From Drosophila miranda (taxonomy: Eukaryota > Arthropoda > Insecta > Diptera > Drosophilidae): a stretch of 64,000 nt of DNA. Numbering within the stretch: the stretch's first letter is position 1; each line of letters starts with the position of its first letter. The notes beneath the pieces were generated by a model. It worked only from the letters and a program-made list of their open reading frames with translations. It made no database searches and was not told where the DNA came from. A program made the translations under genes and the position numbers. Shown here in pieces: positions 32,091 to 46,038 of the stretch. The stretch is taken from positions 11,144,001 to 11,208,000 of the forward strand of contig NC_046673.1 in NCBI RefSeq assembly GCF_003369915.1, read 5' to 3'.

Positions 32091-35000
32091 AGATGGAGAA
32101 TTCACGTCTGCGAAAATTCACATAAACGAGGAAAAAGTAGTATATGGAATAGCTTAGTCCAAATCAGTGGTGGAATCTTCAATGGGAAAAATCTCTGCAT
32201 TCACTTGACCTAAAAAAAAGTTCGTAAAAAGTTACAACCGCCGCCTTTTTCTAAAATCGCTAGTCAATTGCGATTTCAGTTGGCAAAGAATCTGGCCCAC
32301 AGTATTCGAGATTCACCCGGATACTCATACAATTGTCCTTGGCTTTCTGCTCCTACTCGTTGCGTGTTCCTTTTCGCAGTTTTCTTTTCTTTTTGTTTTG
32401 TATGGGAATCCCTTATCAACGATTATGTCAAATGTTTGGCCACTAAGTAGCCAAACTGTTGTCCACTAGGCCCCTCCTTTGTCCTTTTTGCCGCTGCCGC
32501 TGTCACTCTCACTCAGTCTCAGTCGCATTCTCAGTCCACGTCTTTCGCTTCCCCGTTCCCCATTCTGGTGCGGCTGGTGATTGCTTTTCCGTTTGGCGTT
32601 GTCTCAAGACCGCAACAAGGAGCAGACAGGCCAGGCCGACAAGCTACAGTAGGTCCGGAGAGGCAACAAAGAAATCCTGTAGTGTGTTATGAATATGAAG
32701 TTATGTACACAAGAGAGGAGAAGACGCCTCTCTGGCTAAGCCAAATGTTGCCATTGCTCATGCATATAGCCCGACTTAAGTGATTCTGGATGAGGGATGG
32801 GCAATGGTGATGGTGATGCTCATGCTGAAGCTGATGGTTGATTTTGGTTGAAGTGGGGGCGACTGGGAGCGGAGTAGGTCAAGCAGCTGCTGCTACTGCT
32901 GTCCCCCTGGCTGTCTCATGTAAATTTTGTAAACTGAGCCGAAGCATAAATTAGGATGAAACACGATTTGCATGAAAGAGCATCACCATCACCGCAGTGA
33001 CAAGGATGAGCCTCTCAATAACTACCTCCCAGTGCCTCTGAAGTTGCCTCCCATGGCCTCCACTTTCCCCTCGCTCCTGGTCTCTTTCCTTAGAGATTTC
33101 ATGCAGAATCAACAGCCGTGGCCATACAAACGCCCTGGGGTCGTTTTTGCAAGATTGTCGACAAGGTGCTACCCTAATTCTATTAGGGATGCTCGTGCTT
33201 CGGTACTGTTTGCACAACCTATCGTTTATCTATGCTAAATAGTACAAAATTCGAATTTTCTAAGACAAAAAATAAATAATTTATCGATCCAAAGACTTTC
33301 TGCTGTGCTTGGGTCAGTTATTCAACCAGACGCTCGAATAAAGGTATTTTGGCATAAATATGTAGGCTGCGTCGGCGAAATTCTTACGACTATGGGACTT
33401 TTTTTCATAAGCAAAAACTATCCCCGAAGATAAAAAATGGAAGAATATCGCTTTCAAACCCAAAAACATAATCGATTGAAGGAATTTATTCGCTATAATC
33501 AATAGAATCGACTGAAAATAGACTTAATCAATCCTATTTCCTTCAATCAACTGCAGGGAGAACACCTTGAAACTCTTTTCATATTCTCAAGAGATACACT
33601 CTTCTAGGCGCAATGCCTTTTGTTGAATATTGAAGGGTCTAAGCTTAAGGATCATCGGGTTTAAACAACGCTGAAATAAATAAATCAAAAATAGCAGAAA
33701 CCACAGAAAATAAAGATTTTGGTTAATGACAAAGAATCGCAGTGCTATGGGCGCTCAAAAGGAGGTTCGATCAAAGTCATGTCACACCTGGTGGATAGCA
33801 GAGTATGCTCCTGTTCGGCTCACCCTTCCATTGGAATGGTTGGCCAATACCATCTCGGGTACCCGAGACGGGGCTACCTTGATTATAAGACAGCATGTGG
33901 TAGGGCTTTCGTTATGCGTTTCGACTTTCGCCCGGTGCTGCTCGTTACGTGGATTGCCTCATGCATAAACATGACACCTGGTAGTCAGGGAACCCTCTTC
34001 CCAGCCCTATCTTTTACCCTATCCGAATCCGACCCTATCCCCCAATCGCAGAGTCCCTTTCAAAGATGAAGCAATTTGTGGGACTGTGATTTTGTATCAA
34101 TTGCCAGGAGTGCTATGGGGGAATTGCTCATTCGCCGCATAAGCCGAGAGCGTAATACATTTTTCGAAGATGTGGCACCTCTTAAACCGATTTATTTATC
34201 GCCTGCCTCCACAGCAGCCCATACGCAAACATCACACCCATAATAAAGGTCATATATCAGGTGGCTTGGTGGGGGGACAAGATATTCCTGTTTGTCTTCG
34301 AATCGAATCGGGGATTGCCAGAAAGTGATTTATATAGGCAGAACGAACCCTTTGGAGACGCCGCCCACTACAGCCTAGGGACTACAAACACACACTTGTA
34401 TGCAAATAAGCCAGAGACGTAGAGACCAGCGGAGGGTCGGAAAATTCAATTAAAAGAAAACTGTTTTCCCAGCGAAAGGAATAATGCAATTACACCGAAA
34501 CACACACGCACCCACAGAGATAGAGACGCAGATACTGGCAGGTAGAAGAGCACGAGGAACGGCGCATGGGGGCACACAAGAAAAAGCTTATCCTGCAGCC
34601 AGTCCAAGCATAAAGCGTAACCAAGGGCAATAAAATTATTAAGCCACACGCAGACGAGGAGAATAAAGTGAACGCTGGGGAAATAAAAGCACACATCTTG
34701 GATGTGGAAACCTTTCGGGCTGGGCTGCCTTCTGCATGAAACATGATGCAATGAACGCAATCACAAGGCATTATCATCATCTATACCCCCATGGCATCTT
34801 TTTCCCTCTCTCTCTCTCTCTCTCTTTCCATTCCTCTTTTGGCCCCCCCAGGATCCCCTGTCAGGCCGACTATCTCCATCTGACGCTGAGCGCAAAGTGA
34901 AAAATCATTCGCAGAGACGCTGAATTTTTAATGCACTTTGGCTCTCGATTTTTGTGGCCCGCGGCTGCCACAGTGCCTCGGTGCCTGACTGCCTCCACTG

Positions 35001-38000
35001 GCTCACAGACTCACTGGATGGATGGGTAGATGGGTGACTGGATGACTGTATGAATGGATGGATGAGACCCTGGCGATTGTCGCTTCAAGTGTGCCAGTTG
35101 CTTACGTAATTGTTTGCCCATGTGGATGCCCCTGTCACTGCCCCCCTCTCTCTCTCTCATTCGCTCTGCGTGTTTTTGTGTTTGCTCTCTTTTTGGCCAC
35201 CTGATTGCAGATTGCTCCGTTAGTTAGCCAGGCGTATACGCTATGCAGAGCAACTACAGATACAGATACACTTGTTCATAAATTTCTACATTTATTCCTT
35301 CGTTCATTCTTTTTTTGTCCATATTCATTTAAGTCCTTAATCATTTGTTCCATCAGTCATTTACTCGTTTAATCGTCTATTCATTCGTTTACTCTCATCT
35401 TTAATAATTTATTCCTTCCTTTACTTATTTTCCCACTATTTCCTTCTTCCGTTGCTAACTTCATACTTTTTTAAGATATTCCTTTTCTCATTTCTTGCAT
35501 TATTCCTTCCTAATTTCATCCAATTTTTTTTTATAATTTTTTATTTTTTCCGTTTTAAGGTCTCACGCTCCGCATGGAACAAATGGTTGAAGTGCAGGGC
35601 TTCTCTAACGGTAGTAAATCATTTTTCATTCAGCTAATCATACTTGCATTTATCCTTGGACTCATTTTATTTCTACCTTCAGATGCTTACACGATTCTGT
35701 AGTTCTCTCCATCATTAATGGGTTTTCCGATAGAGATTGATCAAAAGAAAATCCCAATGAATTGGTAGAAAGTTTTTTTTTCTGTTCTAAAGCAAATTCA
35801 GACCTCTTTCAGATATCTTTTTCCATATTTATGTATTTATTGCCTCCGTTTTGCATGCCCTCATTTATTGCTCTAGAGTTTCACTCACTAATCTATTCAT
35901 TCCGCCTAATTAGCCCGTCAATTGTATGCAAATCAATCGAAACAACCCTTCGATATACGATAGTGGAAATCGCTACAATTGCTCATCGCTAGAGATTCTC
36001 ATCTCTAGACTTCGCGTGGGGCTGGTTGTTGGCTGATTAAAACCGATGCTCGCCAACGCTCTACGCTCCATGCTCTGTATTTTTGCTTGCTTGTCGACGG
36101 CTCGGTGTTTGCTGTTTATCCCCCGCTTGGCTCAACAATTTTTCAATGTCAGAATTTCTTTTTTGCACTTTGCCTGCTTTGCCACCTTGCAACCTGCTAT
36201 GGCTGCTATTTGAAAAATTGAAAAGCGTTTTAATGGAGGCGGCGGCGTTAGTGGCAGCGGCGGTGGCAGTGGCAATGGAAATTAATGGCCAGCTGTTGGT
36301 GGCTGCCAGTTGGCGTTGGCTGGCGTTTAATTTTGCTCAATCGCTACCCATATTACGCATACGCCGCGTTTCTAAGGCCAGTGTCGAGTCGGGTAAATGC
36401 AATTGTCGAATGCCAATGGAAGCAGCAAAGATGTGCGGGGGCAAATTGGCTGAAATTGACTTTATACGGATACTGCACGAGTGGCAGGCGAATCCCCACT
36501 TCGGTGAATGAATGAATGAATGGTTGAAAATAGCACAGAACAATGCGCTCGGACACGGCCGTTGAACAATGGGTCTCCCATTGGTCTCCCTGGAGATTTT
36601 CTTTCAATGCCGATAACAGCTAAAGGCCATAATGGTTATTTACACTTGAGTTTAAAGCAATTTTTCACTGTAGTCATTGGTAATTATTGGTTATCCGAGT
36701 GTCTTCCAACAACTGTGTCAGCATAAAAATAATTAAAAATCTGCCCAATTAATGGAAATACAACATCAAGAAACTTTGGATAGGTGAGAAGACAGACGAA
36801 GGAAAAATTAAACAGCAAATGTGGCAAAAACTTTACATTTATTTGTAGAAGTTGTCGTCTCCATCGTTTTGGAATTTCTAATCCGCAACCACAATGTGAA
36901 GCAGTTCCTCAACCAAGAGTTTTGGTCAGAGCAACAGTTGCGGTTGAAGCAGGAACCACAGCTGCAGTAGAAATTGCGGCCAAGGTGGAAATCCGAGGAG
37001 GCAGCTGGGACTGAAATGGGAGCTCGACCAGAAGCTGGAACCGATGCTGGAGAGAAGTAGCTAAAGCTGAAGCGGAAGCTCGGGTAAGATCTTGGGATGG
37101 AGAAAAAGCAAAAAGCTGCAGCAAGAACGGGGACTAATGCAACACAACATTAGTCAGAATAGGATTTGTTGCAGGCACAACTCTTTGCCTAACCACAACC
37201 AATTATCCAGCTTTCCACCCATCACCAGTTTCAGTTGCAAATAATTGGCTACCAACTAACCGCAGAGCACTACAAAAACAAAATCTCAATTGTGAGGTGA
37301 AAATGATTTGATTCATTTAAATTTGGTAATCGGATCAGAAATAATGAGGTTCATTCCATTTACTTAGAGGTTTTTGCGCCACTTTCTGCGGCGTAAGTGC
37401 TTCTCCATGCGCTAGGCTAGGCTAGACCTACCCAAGGTCTAGTTCTAATTCCAGTTCCACTGCCAATTTCCGCTTCATCCCCACACCAGTTCCAATCCTA
37501 TTCCCATATTGAGCTCCTACTTGTGCTCATGTTCCTGCTCTAACCACAACTCTAATGCTTGAATTCTATTTCCATCTTCTGCTCGTTATGCAGCTCCTTC
37601 TGTAACCCCATCTCTGATACTTATAGCCTTAACGCCTGATCTAGTGACGGCACCCACTTCAATTCCTGCGCAAAGCCCCTTCAAGGAGCATCAGCACACA
37701 CACTCATTTCCACTCACACACGAACCCTTCACCCGGTGCTCCGATTCATCTGGCACGCTTCATTGGATTGGCCCCTTAATGCCTTTGCACTTAATTGCAC
37801 CACACCTTCATCCCACCCACCCACACCCCCCACCGTCACATTGTACATCCATCCATTCAGCCGAGGAGAGGCGGAAGTCGGGGCGGGGAGCATAATTATT
37901 TAACGCTTCGCATCAATCAACTTTTGTCTGGCTGCGAAGTGTAAGCTAATTAGCTTAAATATTTAATTGAGGCAAATAAAATCTGGCCTGGGGTTGCCTG

Positions 38001-40489
38001 AAAGTATGCAACGGGAATATTTGCGCACCAAGGATGTTTTACACACACATATAGAGATACGAAGAGTCAGAGAGCGGGTCAGGCACGCACACACATAATT
38101 GGCATCACACACAACAGTTGGCATAAAACTCGTTCTCGCTCGCATCTCTGCTATGCGCTTTCGCTTTCCCCCATCTGGGCTGTCAATTCAAATTCAAATG
38201 ATGAATGCTGAACGCTGAACGCTAAACAGCATGGGGTGGTTAGAGGAGGTTAGAGGTATTGCGAAGACGAGCGGCTAGGTCACAGTCAGTCCCCCGCATG
38301 TGCGTCAAATTACTTCCGCTGGATTTGAATTTGTTGTTAAGACTGAACGACAGAGCACACAAAGAGCAAGCAAAAAATAAGGTTTTATACTGCCTCCGAC
38401 ACAGTTGATGCCCTTGCAGATCTAATGCAATACTACATATATAATGAACTGATTTATTATCTGATCTATTAACCTATGGTCCATGGATAATCTTTAGCAA
38501 CCACAGTCCTATCGATTGTGAATTTCAGACCAATATGGACCTTGATATGAGTCGATTATGCTTCCAAAAGAATACTATCTCTTAATTAAAAAATGTCATT
38601 AGAATATAATTTTTTAAGCCCGAAAATATAGTTACAGACTCTTGTTTCACAGCTCCTACGACTTATGAGTGGTGTACAATGCAGAAGACTGATCATGGAG
38701 CGACTTACTAAACTATGATTAGTGGAAAAAGAATAAATGATTAGTAGAATCATTAGTGAGTACGTTAGAAAAACTTTCAATTTCCCAAAACAATAAATAT
38801 TAAATACCGCCCACAGCAAAAAGAAAGATCTACAAAAATGTTTATACGAGTAAAATATCGCAATCGGAAATATAAATACCCCTTGTGAGTGTATGAAAAG
38901 GTAACTTGTTCGCTGCTCAACAGAACTGAGACGAGCTCAGCTGGCTGAGACTGTTTCCATCAAATGCCACCAACACACACACACACACACACGCACAGAA
39001 GACACTCATACATATATGGACTTTCACTCATACAATTACGCGAATGACAGGAAAAGTGCGCACAATGCGCATGAAAGCGTAAAAAGCAAAGCAGCAGCAG
39101 AAAGTGCCACGGCACAGGAAACAGAAATGTGTATGCAATGAGTGGTGGGAAAGGGGACTTGGGTGGGCAGGGCGGTTAGGGTAAGGGCGAAGAGAAATGG
39201 AAAAATTATAAAATATACACGCACACGCACACAGGCACACAAAGTCATAGTCATAGGCTCTCTTGGCAGGCAGATGAATGCCAATTAAGCCTACACTTGA
39301 AACCAGCTCGTCGAAGGACGAAGGACGCGACGCGACGCGTCCACGAAAAGGGAAAATGCCGCCGCGCGCCTTCACTGGCAATCAACAAAAGACGCTCGTC
39401 CAAATAATAAATGCGTTAAAAAGGGAATATATATGCGTGTGTGCATATTGTATGAGCACGAGAATTCGTGTGAAATAAAAGAGCCCGGTGAAAGCAAGGC
39501 CGTGACGGTGATGGAGTAGAAGGTGGGTGCCCCGTGCCCCTGCCGCATGAGTACACTCGCATGTCGATTCAAGTCAAGTCCAGGGCGCAAACACAAAGCG
39601 GGGGAAATCGTAATAAAAATAATTGACAACTATTTGACATGCCTCATGTCCGCACACACAGTAACGCAAAGGCCATGCAAACAGCATCCTGCCTCAAATG
39701 GATGGGAATGGGCATACGGGAATGGGAATACTAGAGGAGCGCGCTCTCTATCTCCCTCTATCTTTCATGTGTGCGTGTCCCTGGTGTGCATTAGCTGGGG
39801 CTTCTTCTAGTCATTCTAGAAGTCTTTGAGTTGGGGGTGTCGGCACTTTTTTATGCTATCCTGCAATGTGGAAAAACTTGGGGTAGATGTGGCTCGTAGA
39901 TCCCATATATACCCGAGTGTATGGCTAATTGATGGGGGAAAAGTGGGAGAGGCTTAAGAAGTTGCCTTCTTGAGTGAGTTTAACTTCTGAACGTCTCGGA
40001 TCAGTCACAATGTGTGTGTGTGTGTGTGCGTTCGTGTGTATCAACCCTTTCAGAGTGTGTGGTGGAGTAGGGGATGGGGCGAAGAGGCTGGGGCATGATT
40101 GATGGCATCTGCAGACAGAGCCACATAATCAATTTCTTGGCAGGATATTTGTAATTAAATGAAAATTGCTAAAAAAAAAAAAAAAATAATGACGAGAGTA
40201 CTTTTTCCCATCAAACAGAAACTGATGTTTGATTGATTTGCCTGCTGGTGGAAAAAGGTTAACAAAAAGGATGTTCGTGTTGGTGTAGGTGTGTGGCATG
40301 TGTGTAGGGCAATCAAAATGGAAATTAATGGTATGAAGTGTCTGTTACATGCAGACCTCAACGCCATCCCCAAAGGCAGGACAACGCATGAATGAAACAC
40401 GTTCAAATGAAACACGTTCCGGCTAATAGGCACGTACCACGTGGCAGCGCCAAAGATGCGGCGATAAAGCTCGCTGGCAAATGAGTTAG
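32091..40489. other. long non-coding stretch
   Basis: No protein gene is supported. All open frames lack splice sites or read through simple sequence. Seen: a CT run at 34805-34830; an inverted repeat (GATTGAAGGAAT near 33473, ATTCCTTCAATC-like near 33537) about 55 bp apart; T-rich sequence 35280-35560; CA runs near 38970; and a TG run near 40014. If the minus-strand gene at 5585-12431 starts at 46928, this is part of its first intron. Confidence 0.5.
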
Positions 40490-40625
40490 TTACCTCAAAG
40501 CCCGGGTCCGGGTCCGCGTCCGGGTCCGGGTCCGGGGAACGTGTATGCCTGCTCCTGCTTCTGCTGCTCGTTCAAGATGAAGATGCTTCGTTGGAGCTTA
40601 TTCGAAAGCGTCGCGAATGGGATGA
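40490..40625 (-). other. candidate minus-strand exon with GGACCC hexamer repeat (weak)
   Basis: On the minus strand an open frame contains LNEQQKQEQAY followed by a Gly-Pro repeat encoded by a GGACCC/GGACGC hexamer array (about 40502-40538). It ends next to a donor-like GAG|GTAACT at about 40492. That frame closes in a TGA just before the donor, and no clear acceptor was found. It may be a UTR exon or chance. Confidence 0.2.
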
Positions 40626-40859
40626 CCAAATGAAACAGAGATGTTTAAGGTTCCTGGGTACTTAGGTGCATGGATAATCGAAAGAAAAGGCCCAGGAGAA
40701 GGGGATGAATAAACAGAGAAGCTGAAAGTGAAAGTGAATAGGGAACGTCAAGAAGGAGTTAAGGAAAAAGGACAATGTAGTATTCAAAGGATAAGTGCTC
40801 TGATTGTGAAGAAATCAAGTGTCCCTAACAGTACTTTATAGAATTGTATTGGACAAAAG

Positions 40860-41070
40860 GTTATTCCATCAATTGAGTCTGTAATCGATAAATAATCAAT
40901 TGATTATCTCTGTGGTGATGACGATGGGGCCATCGATTGAGGTTTTAATAAACCAAAACTTTTGTTGATTCTCGGAATTAATTTCATTTAAATTAACGTT
41001 AATTGAGGGAGCCATCGATGAAAGTTGATTTTCACATTAAATCAGCTTTAGCACGGATCAAATTAACCAC
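40860..41070. promoter_or_regulatory. cluster of ATCGAT and ATCAATTGAT motifs (candidate enhancer)
   Basis: In about 200 bp there are TAATCGATAA, AATCAATTGATTA, CCATCGATTGA, CCATCGATGA and several ATTAA words. ATCGAT cores and the palindromic ATCAATTGAT suit homeodomain or Cut-type binding. No function is shown. Confidence 0.2.
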
Positions 41071-42591
41071 AACTTTTAACCATTTAATGGGGGACTCTCG
41101 CCAAAGGCCTTAAACGGACGCATTCATTAAATTCCCAAATTGAGCTGGTTTTATATCGATTGCGAAAATATGGTTTCTGATACATGATGCAATTAGTGAA
41201 TAGGATCAATTATCTCGCACACATTTTCGCATGCAAATTAATTAGTTTAAAGAATGATAACAGTAATCGAATGAGGTTAATAGCCGTATAAATACAGGCA
41301 TATAATTTAGACTAGAATGCAATTAGCATCTGTCTGCTGCTGGCAGAAATTGACTTTCAATGACAATCGACAAATAAATTGGGTGCCTCGGGATCTTACA
41401 GGATGTTTACACTTAAACTGCCGCTTAATCATACGACCTTTTTGTATTTAAACGATTTGGATGACTTCCCTCTGGTGATAAAAACAAACAAGCGTTTCCA
41501 AACGACTATTTTCAAATCATCGTCATCTCTCTCTCTCTCTCTCTGCCTGCTTCTCAGCCTCTCTACTCGTATATCACTTTACATTCCCAGCAGCATAATA
41601 ACATTTATAAATAATCTGCTGTAGGAACCTTTTCAACTTGGCATCCATTACGAACACATTTGTCCATTGCTTACACATACTCGTGCTGGTACTCGCACTC
41701 GTTCTCGGGGCAGACCATAAAATCAAATCAACTGAAAAGTAACACACAAAAAAAAGGGGAGCGAATAGTGAGCAAAAAGAGGGTTAAGAGTGGGAAAATA
41801 AAGGAGAAAACTTGGCCAACTAAATGCAATTTATGAAAAAGCACACCATTGGTGTCGTCGGTCTGCCTGTGTGGGTGGCCATAAAGCTGTGCAATCCTTT
41901 CCGTTTCCTCTTGCCAGAGCTCTATGTTTCTCTTTTTCCATGTGTATGTTTGTATCTGCTTATGTGTGCGTGCATGAGTGCATTTCATGCGTTGTCAGGC
42001 CATCGTTGCTCTATGTAATTTCATTAGGGCAGTAGGACAAACTCACACAATCACCGTCCTCACATTCACATTCACATTCACATGAGAGAGAGAGAGAGCC
42101 TTAGCAAAAAAATGCATTCAACACACGGACATAAAGGGGGAAGGACACAATAAGGAGAAAGGACAGACAGAGAGAAGGACACACAGACTGAGAAACACAG
42201 AGAGAGAGAGAGGGAGAGAGATGGAGAAAGAGAACGATTGAGAGCCTGAAGGAGCTGTTAAGCAGCTGAACAGAAATTCAGTTCACTTTCACTTTGCGAG
42301 AGGCAACAAGAATTTCTAGGAGAATTTCTAGCTCTCACCTTACCATAACCCTAACCCTTTCCCCGTTCCTCTCACCAAGAATGCACTCTCACTCTCAATG
42401 TTCACCCCCTCAAAGCCCTGCTCCTGCCCTCCCTATCCGCTTGAGTGTCTCTTAATCAATAAGAGGGAAATCCCAGCTCTCAGTGGCATAGTTTTGTTCC
42501 GATTCTGCTCTGTTCATCTCTGCTCGAAAATCAAAAAAGGCTTTAACAATTCTTTTCGTCTTATGCGCGTACCATATTATGTAATTGTAGG

Positions 42592-42622
<31 letters not shown>

Positions 42623-45473
42623 AATATACAGTTGAAGAGAGAGAGCCTGAGAGGAAGAGGGAGTCTGATTCTGTGTGTGAAAGAGAAGCACTTCATTTCT
42701 TAGCATTTCCCTTTTGCTTACACATACACATGGGATTTTTGCCTGCTTCTAGGTTTTTATTATTATTGCTATCACACATACACCGAACCACATATAGCGG
42801 CAGCACACACAACCACACACCCACACACACACATATATAGAGAGAGGCAAACATGTCGTCTGCTTGCCATTGTCTTTCCTTCATAGTCGGCATCTTCGTC
42901 TGCTGCTGCTGCTGCTTTTTCTTCTGTTTCTGCTTCTGCTTCTGCTTCGTCTTTGGCATTTTTCTTTTGTGCCAAGTGTCGGTCTCTCTTTCCCTTCCTC
43001 TCCCTCTCCCTCTCTCTATCTTGTTCTTTCTCTTTCTTTGGCTGTTTCTTCCCCTGTTTGCTTTCTCTGCTGCTTCCTTCTTGAGCATCTCGTTTCGGTG
43101 AGTGTGTGTTACTTTTGCCGCTTTTCTGTCAGTGTTTATTTTGTGAATATTTCGAATGTGACTCTGGCCAAGTGTCATTTTCTTTTCCCCACTTTCTCAC
43201 TCTCTGCCCCCTCTCCACTCTCGTTCTCAGTGCCTTTGTGTGTTTGTGTCATTGCTATTAATTAAACACGTTTATGGCCGGGTCCACAACCAAAAGAAAA
43301 AATAACCAAAGCGTGGACAGCAATAAGAACAGCGACAGGAATGGGCAAAGGGAATGGATGGGCAGAGAAGAGTAGAGCGAATGTGGGACAAAAACTGCCG
43401 GCAGCGGCAGCAGCAGCATCCATTTTCCACATTAAATTATCGATTATGACATTCATTCACAGCTCTGAACCGAAAATAGCATCAACAGCAAAATCGGCAG
43501 CCAATCTGGCTAAAAAGAATCCCCTCTCTGACCCGCTTACCCTCCCTCCCCACGTCTCCGCTCAGGCCCCTGTCAATCCCCTATCGGGCTCCCTGGAAGG
43601 CATTGAATTTTCACCCATCAAAGTCATCAACGACCAGCAGCGGCGACCAAACAAGCAAGCAAACAATTTCCGAGGACGGTGCTGAGGCAGGAGGCTACTG
43701 CTGGCAGGACACACTCTGCGTATGGGCAATATCAGGGTCCAGTCCCGTCAATGGGTTATCCACAGCGTGCGTGCATGTGCAGAGACATCTGCATGTGTGT
43801 GTGAATGTCAGTTAGTTGAATGGGGGGGGGGGGGGGCTAAGAGCGAAGCGACAAGGGGAAACGCGATTTAATATTCGACCCGCGACAAATGGCGCAATGT
43901 GGCATGCAGCAAAGTGAATGTTGCAACATTTTTGCCCAACACTCGCGCGCGCTGGCCAATTTGAGTGTGGCAATGAAATTAAACAGTAAATCAACGTAGA
44001 TTAATTTAAATAAAACACAATCATGAATCCAACGAAATGAATTGAAGGAGTCGTCAATTAGGGGCCTCCCAAAAGAACACCATATTTGTGCTAGTCATGA
44101 GAGGAAATCATGGAATGATTAAAAGCGTTTGTGTATGAAAAGATTAGGTTTTGGAGGCAGAAGATGGCAGATGCCTGTCTTAAGAGATAACCTCAGAATA
44201 GGGCTGGATTTTATTTCGATGGACAATTGTTTTAATGGGCCAAAATGCTAACCACAGATATACCAGCAAGCTGAATCGTATACCGATGCCCGATGCTATG
44301 CTGATTGTCTTAAGAGCTAACCACAGAATAACAATAAATTTTGGGACACATATTGATCCTACTTCTTGTCGTGGAAGAAGTACCGATTTCTGAATATAAT
44401 GCTATGGGATAGATATATAACTGAAGAGTTATAATTGAAAATGTTCCAGGAATTTATTGATAAACTTAAAACTAATTGCTCAGCTGGTCGAATTTATTTC
44501 CCTTTCAGTTTTTCCATTTGCTAGTGCAGGAAATATGAGGGAAATCGTTTGAATATGATAAGCTTTAGCTCTGATACTTATTACAATGATAATTTCTATC
44601 TAGATACCTGCAATATATGTAGATGTAGGAATTGTGAATTTAATTTGATTTCAGTACGAAATACCATAAATTTTTGTATTTTTAGATCATTCGCTTTCTT
44701 TCAAACTACCTTTCCTTAAAAATGTTTTAATTCAAAGAATGTTAAGTATAAATAAGATTTGTTAACACAAGGATTATTATTTATAAAGAAGAAATTACAG
44801 ATCATCGATAAAAAGAAATTAACAATCAATTCCCATTCAATTTCCTCAAAATATATTCATGGTATTACCCATCCCAAGTAAGCAATTTTCAACTTCTGTC
44901 AAAAGATTCCCACACACAAACAAAATATCATTAAGAAATCCCATTGATGAAGGGCAACACACTCTCCCATACACACACACATACACACACACACACAAAG
45001 GGAAACTTTATTAATAATGGAGCTAATAGAGTTTTGAGGACCCTGTCGCCCCTCCACCCCACACAAAACCCCTACGGCGGAATCACTACCCCTGCAGCCA
45101 CCAAATCCAGCTTAAAAAAAAAAAAAAAAAAATTACACCAAAAAAAAACATGGAAAACGAAAAGGAAAGCGAAATTCTGGTCAGTGGCTCAAGGAGCCGT
45201 AAAAATAACAAGACGCAGACAAGAGGCGGCTGTGGCAAAGGCAATGGCAGCCAGAGGCCTAACCCCCGGGGGTGGCACACAGACAGACGCTGAGACACAC
45301 ACACACACACACACACACACGCGTACACTAAAAACGATTGAGTAATTTTTTTCCCTTCAGCCACACAACTTCATTAGGGTCGAACCGAGATGAATATAGC
45401 GGGGGGGAAATGGCACCAGGATTTGGGGCTTTCAATTGGGATGAATCCTTGCTGTGTCACTGTCTAAGTGTCA

Positions 45474-45515
<42 letters not shown>

Positions 45516-45877
45516 GCTCTCTGTTTTGTTATATAAATAAAAATGTTGGAATGCTGAAGAACAGCCAGGCATTGTGGCAATTAAATGTTGGCATTAGTTT
45601 TGCGTAATTTGTCAACTAATTGGCACACACACACACACAAAGTCACAGCCCCACGAACACTAGAAAGAGAGAGGGGATGTATTGGTGTGCGTGTGTGAGG
45701 GACAAATTGGATTAGGGCTAACACACAAAGCGCACGGCCAAGATGTGGCTGCCACCTTTGCATAATTCACATTTGCCGCTTCACACCACACACAGAGACA
45801 CCCCACCCCCTGGAAAGGAGATGTCAAACAGTCGACAAATATACAAAAAAAAATCTATATATATAGTATATAATGTA
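41071..45877. other. non-coding, microsatellite-rich
   Basis: No gene is supported. Seen: CT runs (41527-41545, 43000-43025); GA runs (42085-42100, 42200-42220); (CA)n at about 42600-42622 and 44960-45000; a poly-G of 14-15 at about 43823; poly-A near 45115-45150; and (TG)n at 45479-45512. A Lys/Gln-rich minus frame of 161 codons at 42693-43178 is a by-product of CT-rich sequence. Confidence 0.55.
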
Positions 45878-46038
45878 CAGTGAAACTCCCCTAGAACGGA
45901 CGGTTATTTAAGCATCCGGCTAGAGGATTTATGGGAGTACTGGAATTGTATACGGAAAATGAGGGAAATGTTTGTTGTGTCGATGAGGCTATAAAAGCTA
46001 TCTGCATTAGGGAGTGTCCGCTATAGGGAATTTCACTG
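45878..46038. mobile_element. pogo-like MITE, 161 bp
   Basis: Terminal inverted repeats of about 24 bp: CAGTGAAACTCCCCTAGAACG at the left and the complement of CGCTATAGGGAATTTCACTG at the right, with a few mismatches. The ends CAGTG...CACTG and the left-flanking TA fit the pogo/Tigger branch of Tc1-mariner, which duplicates TA. At the right, TA lies 2 bp away, so the duplication is imperfect. There is no transposase. Confidence 0.6.

Noticed and set aside
42693..43178. 161-codon Lys/Gln-rich minus-strand frame
   Set aside because: It arises from CT-rich simple sequence and contains runs of KQKQ and QQQQ. There are no splice sites or conserved segments.
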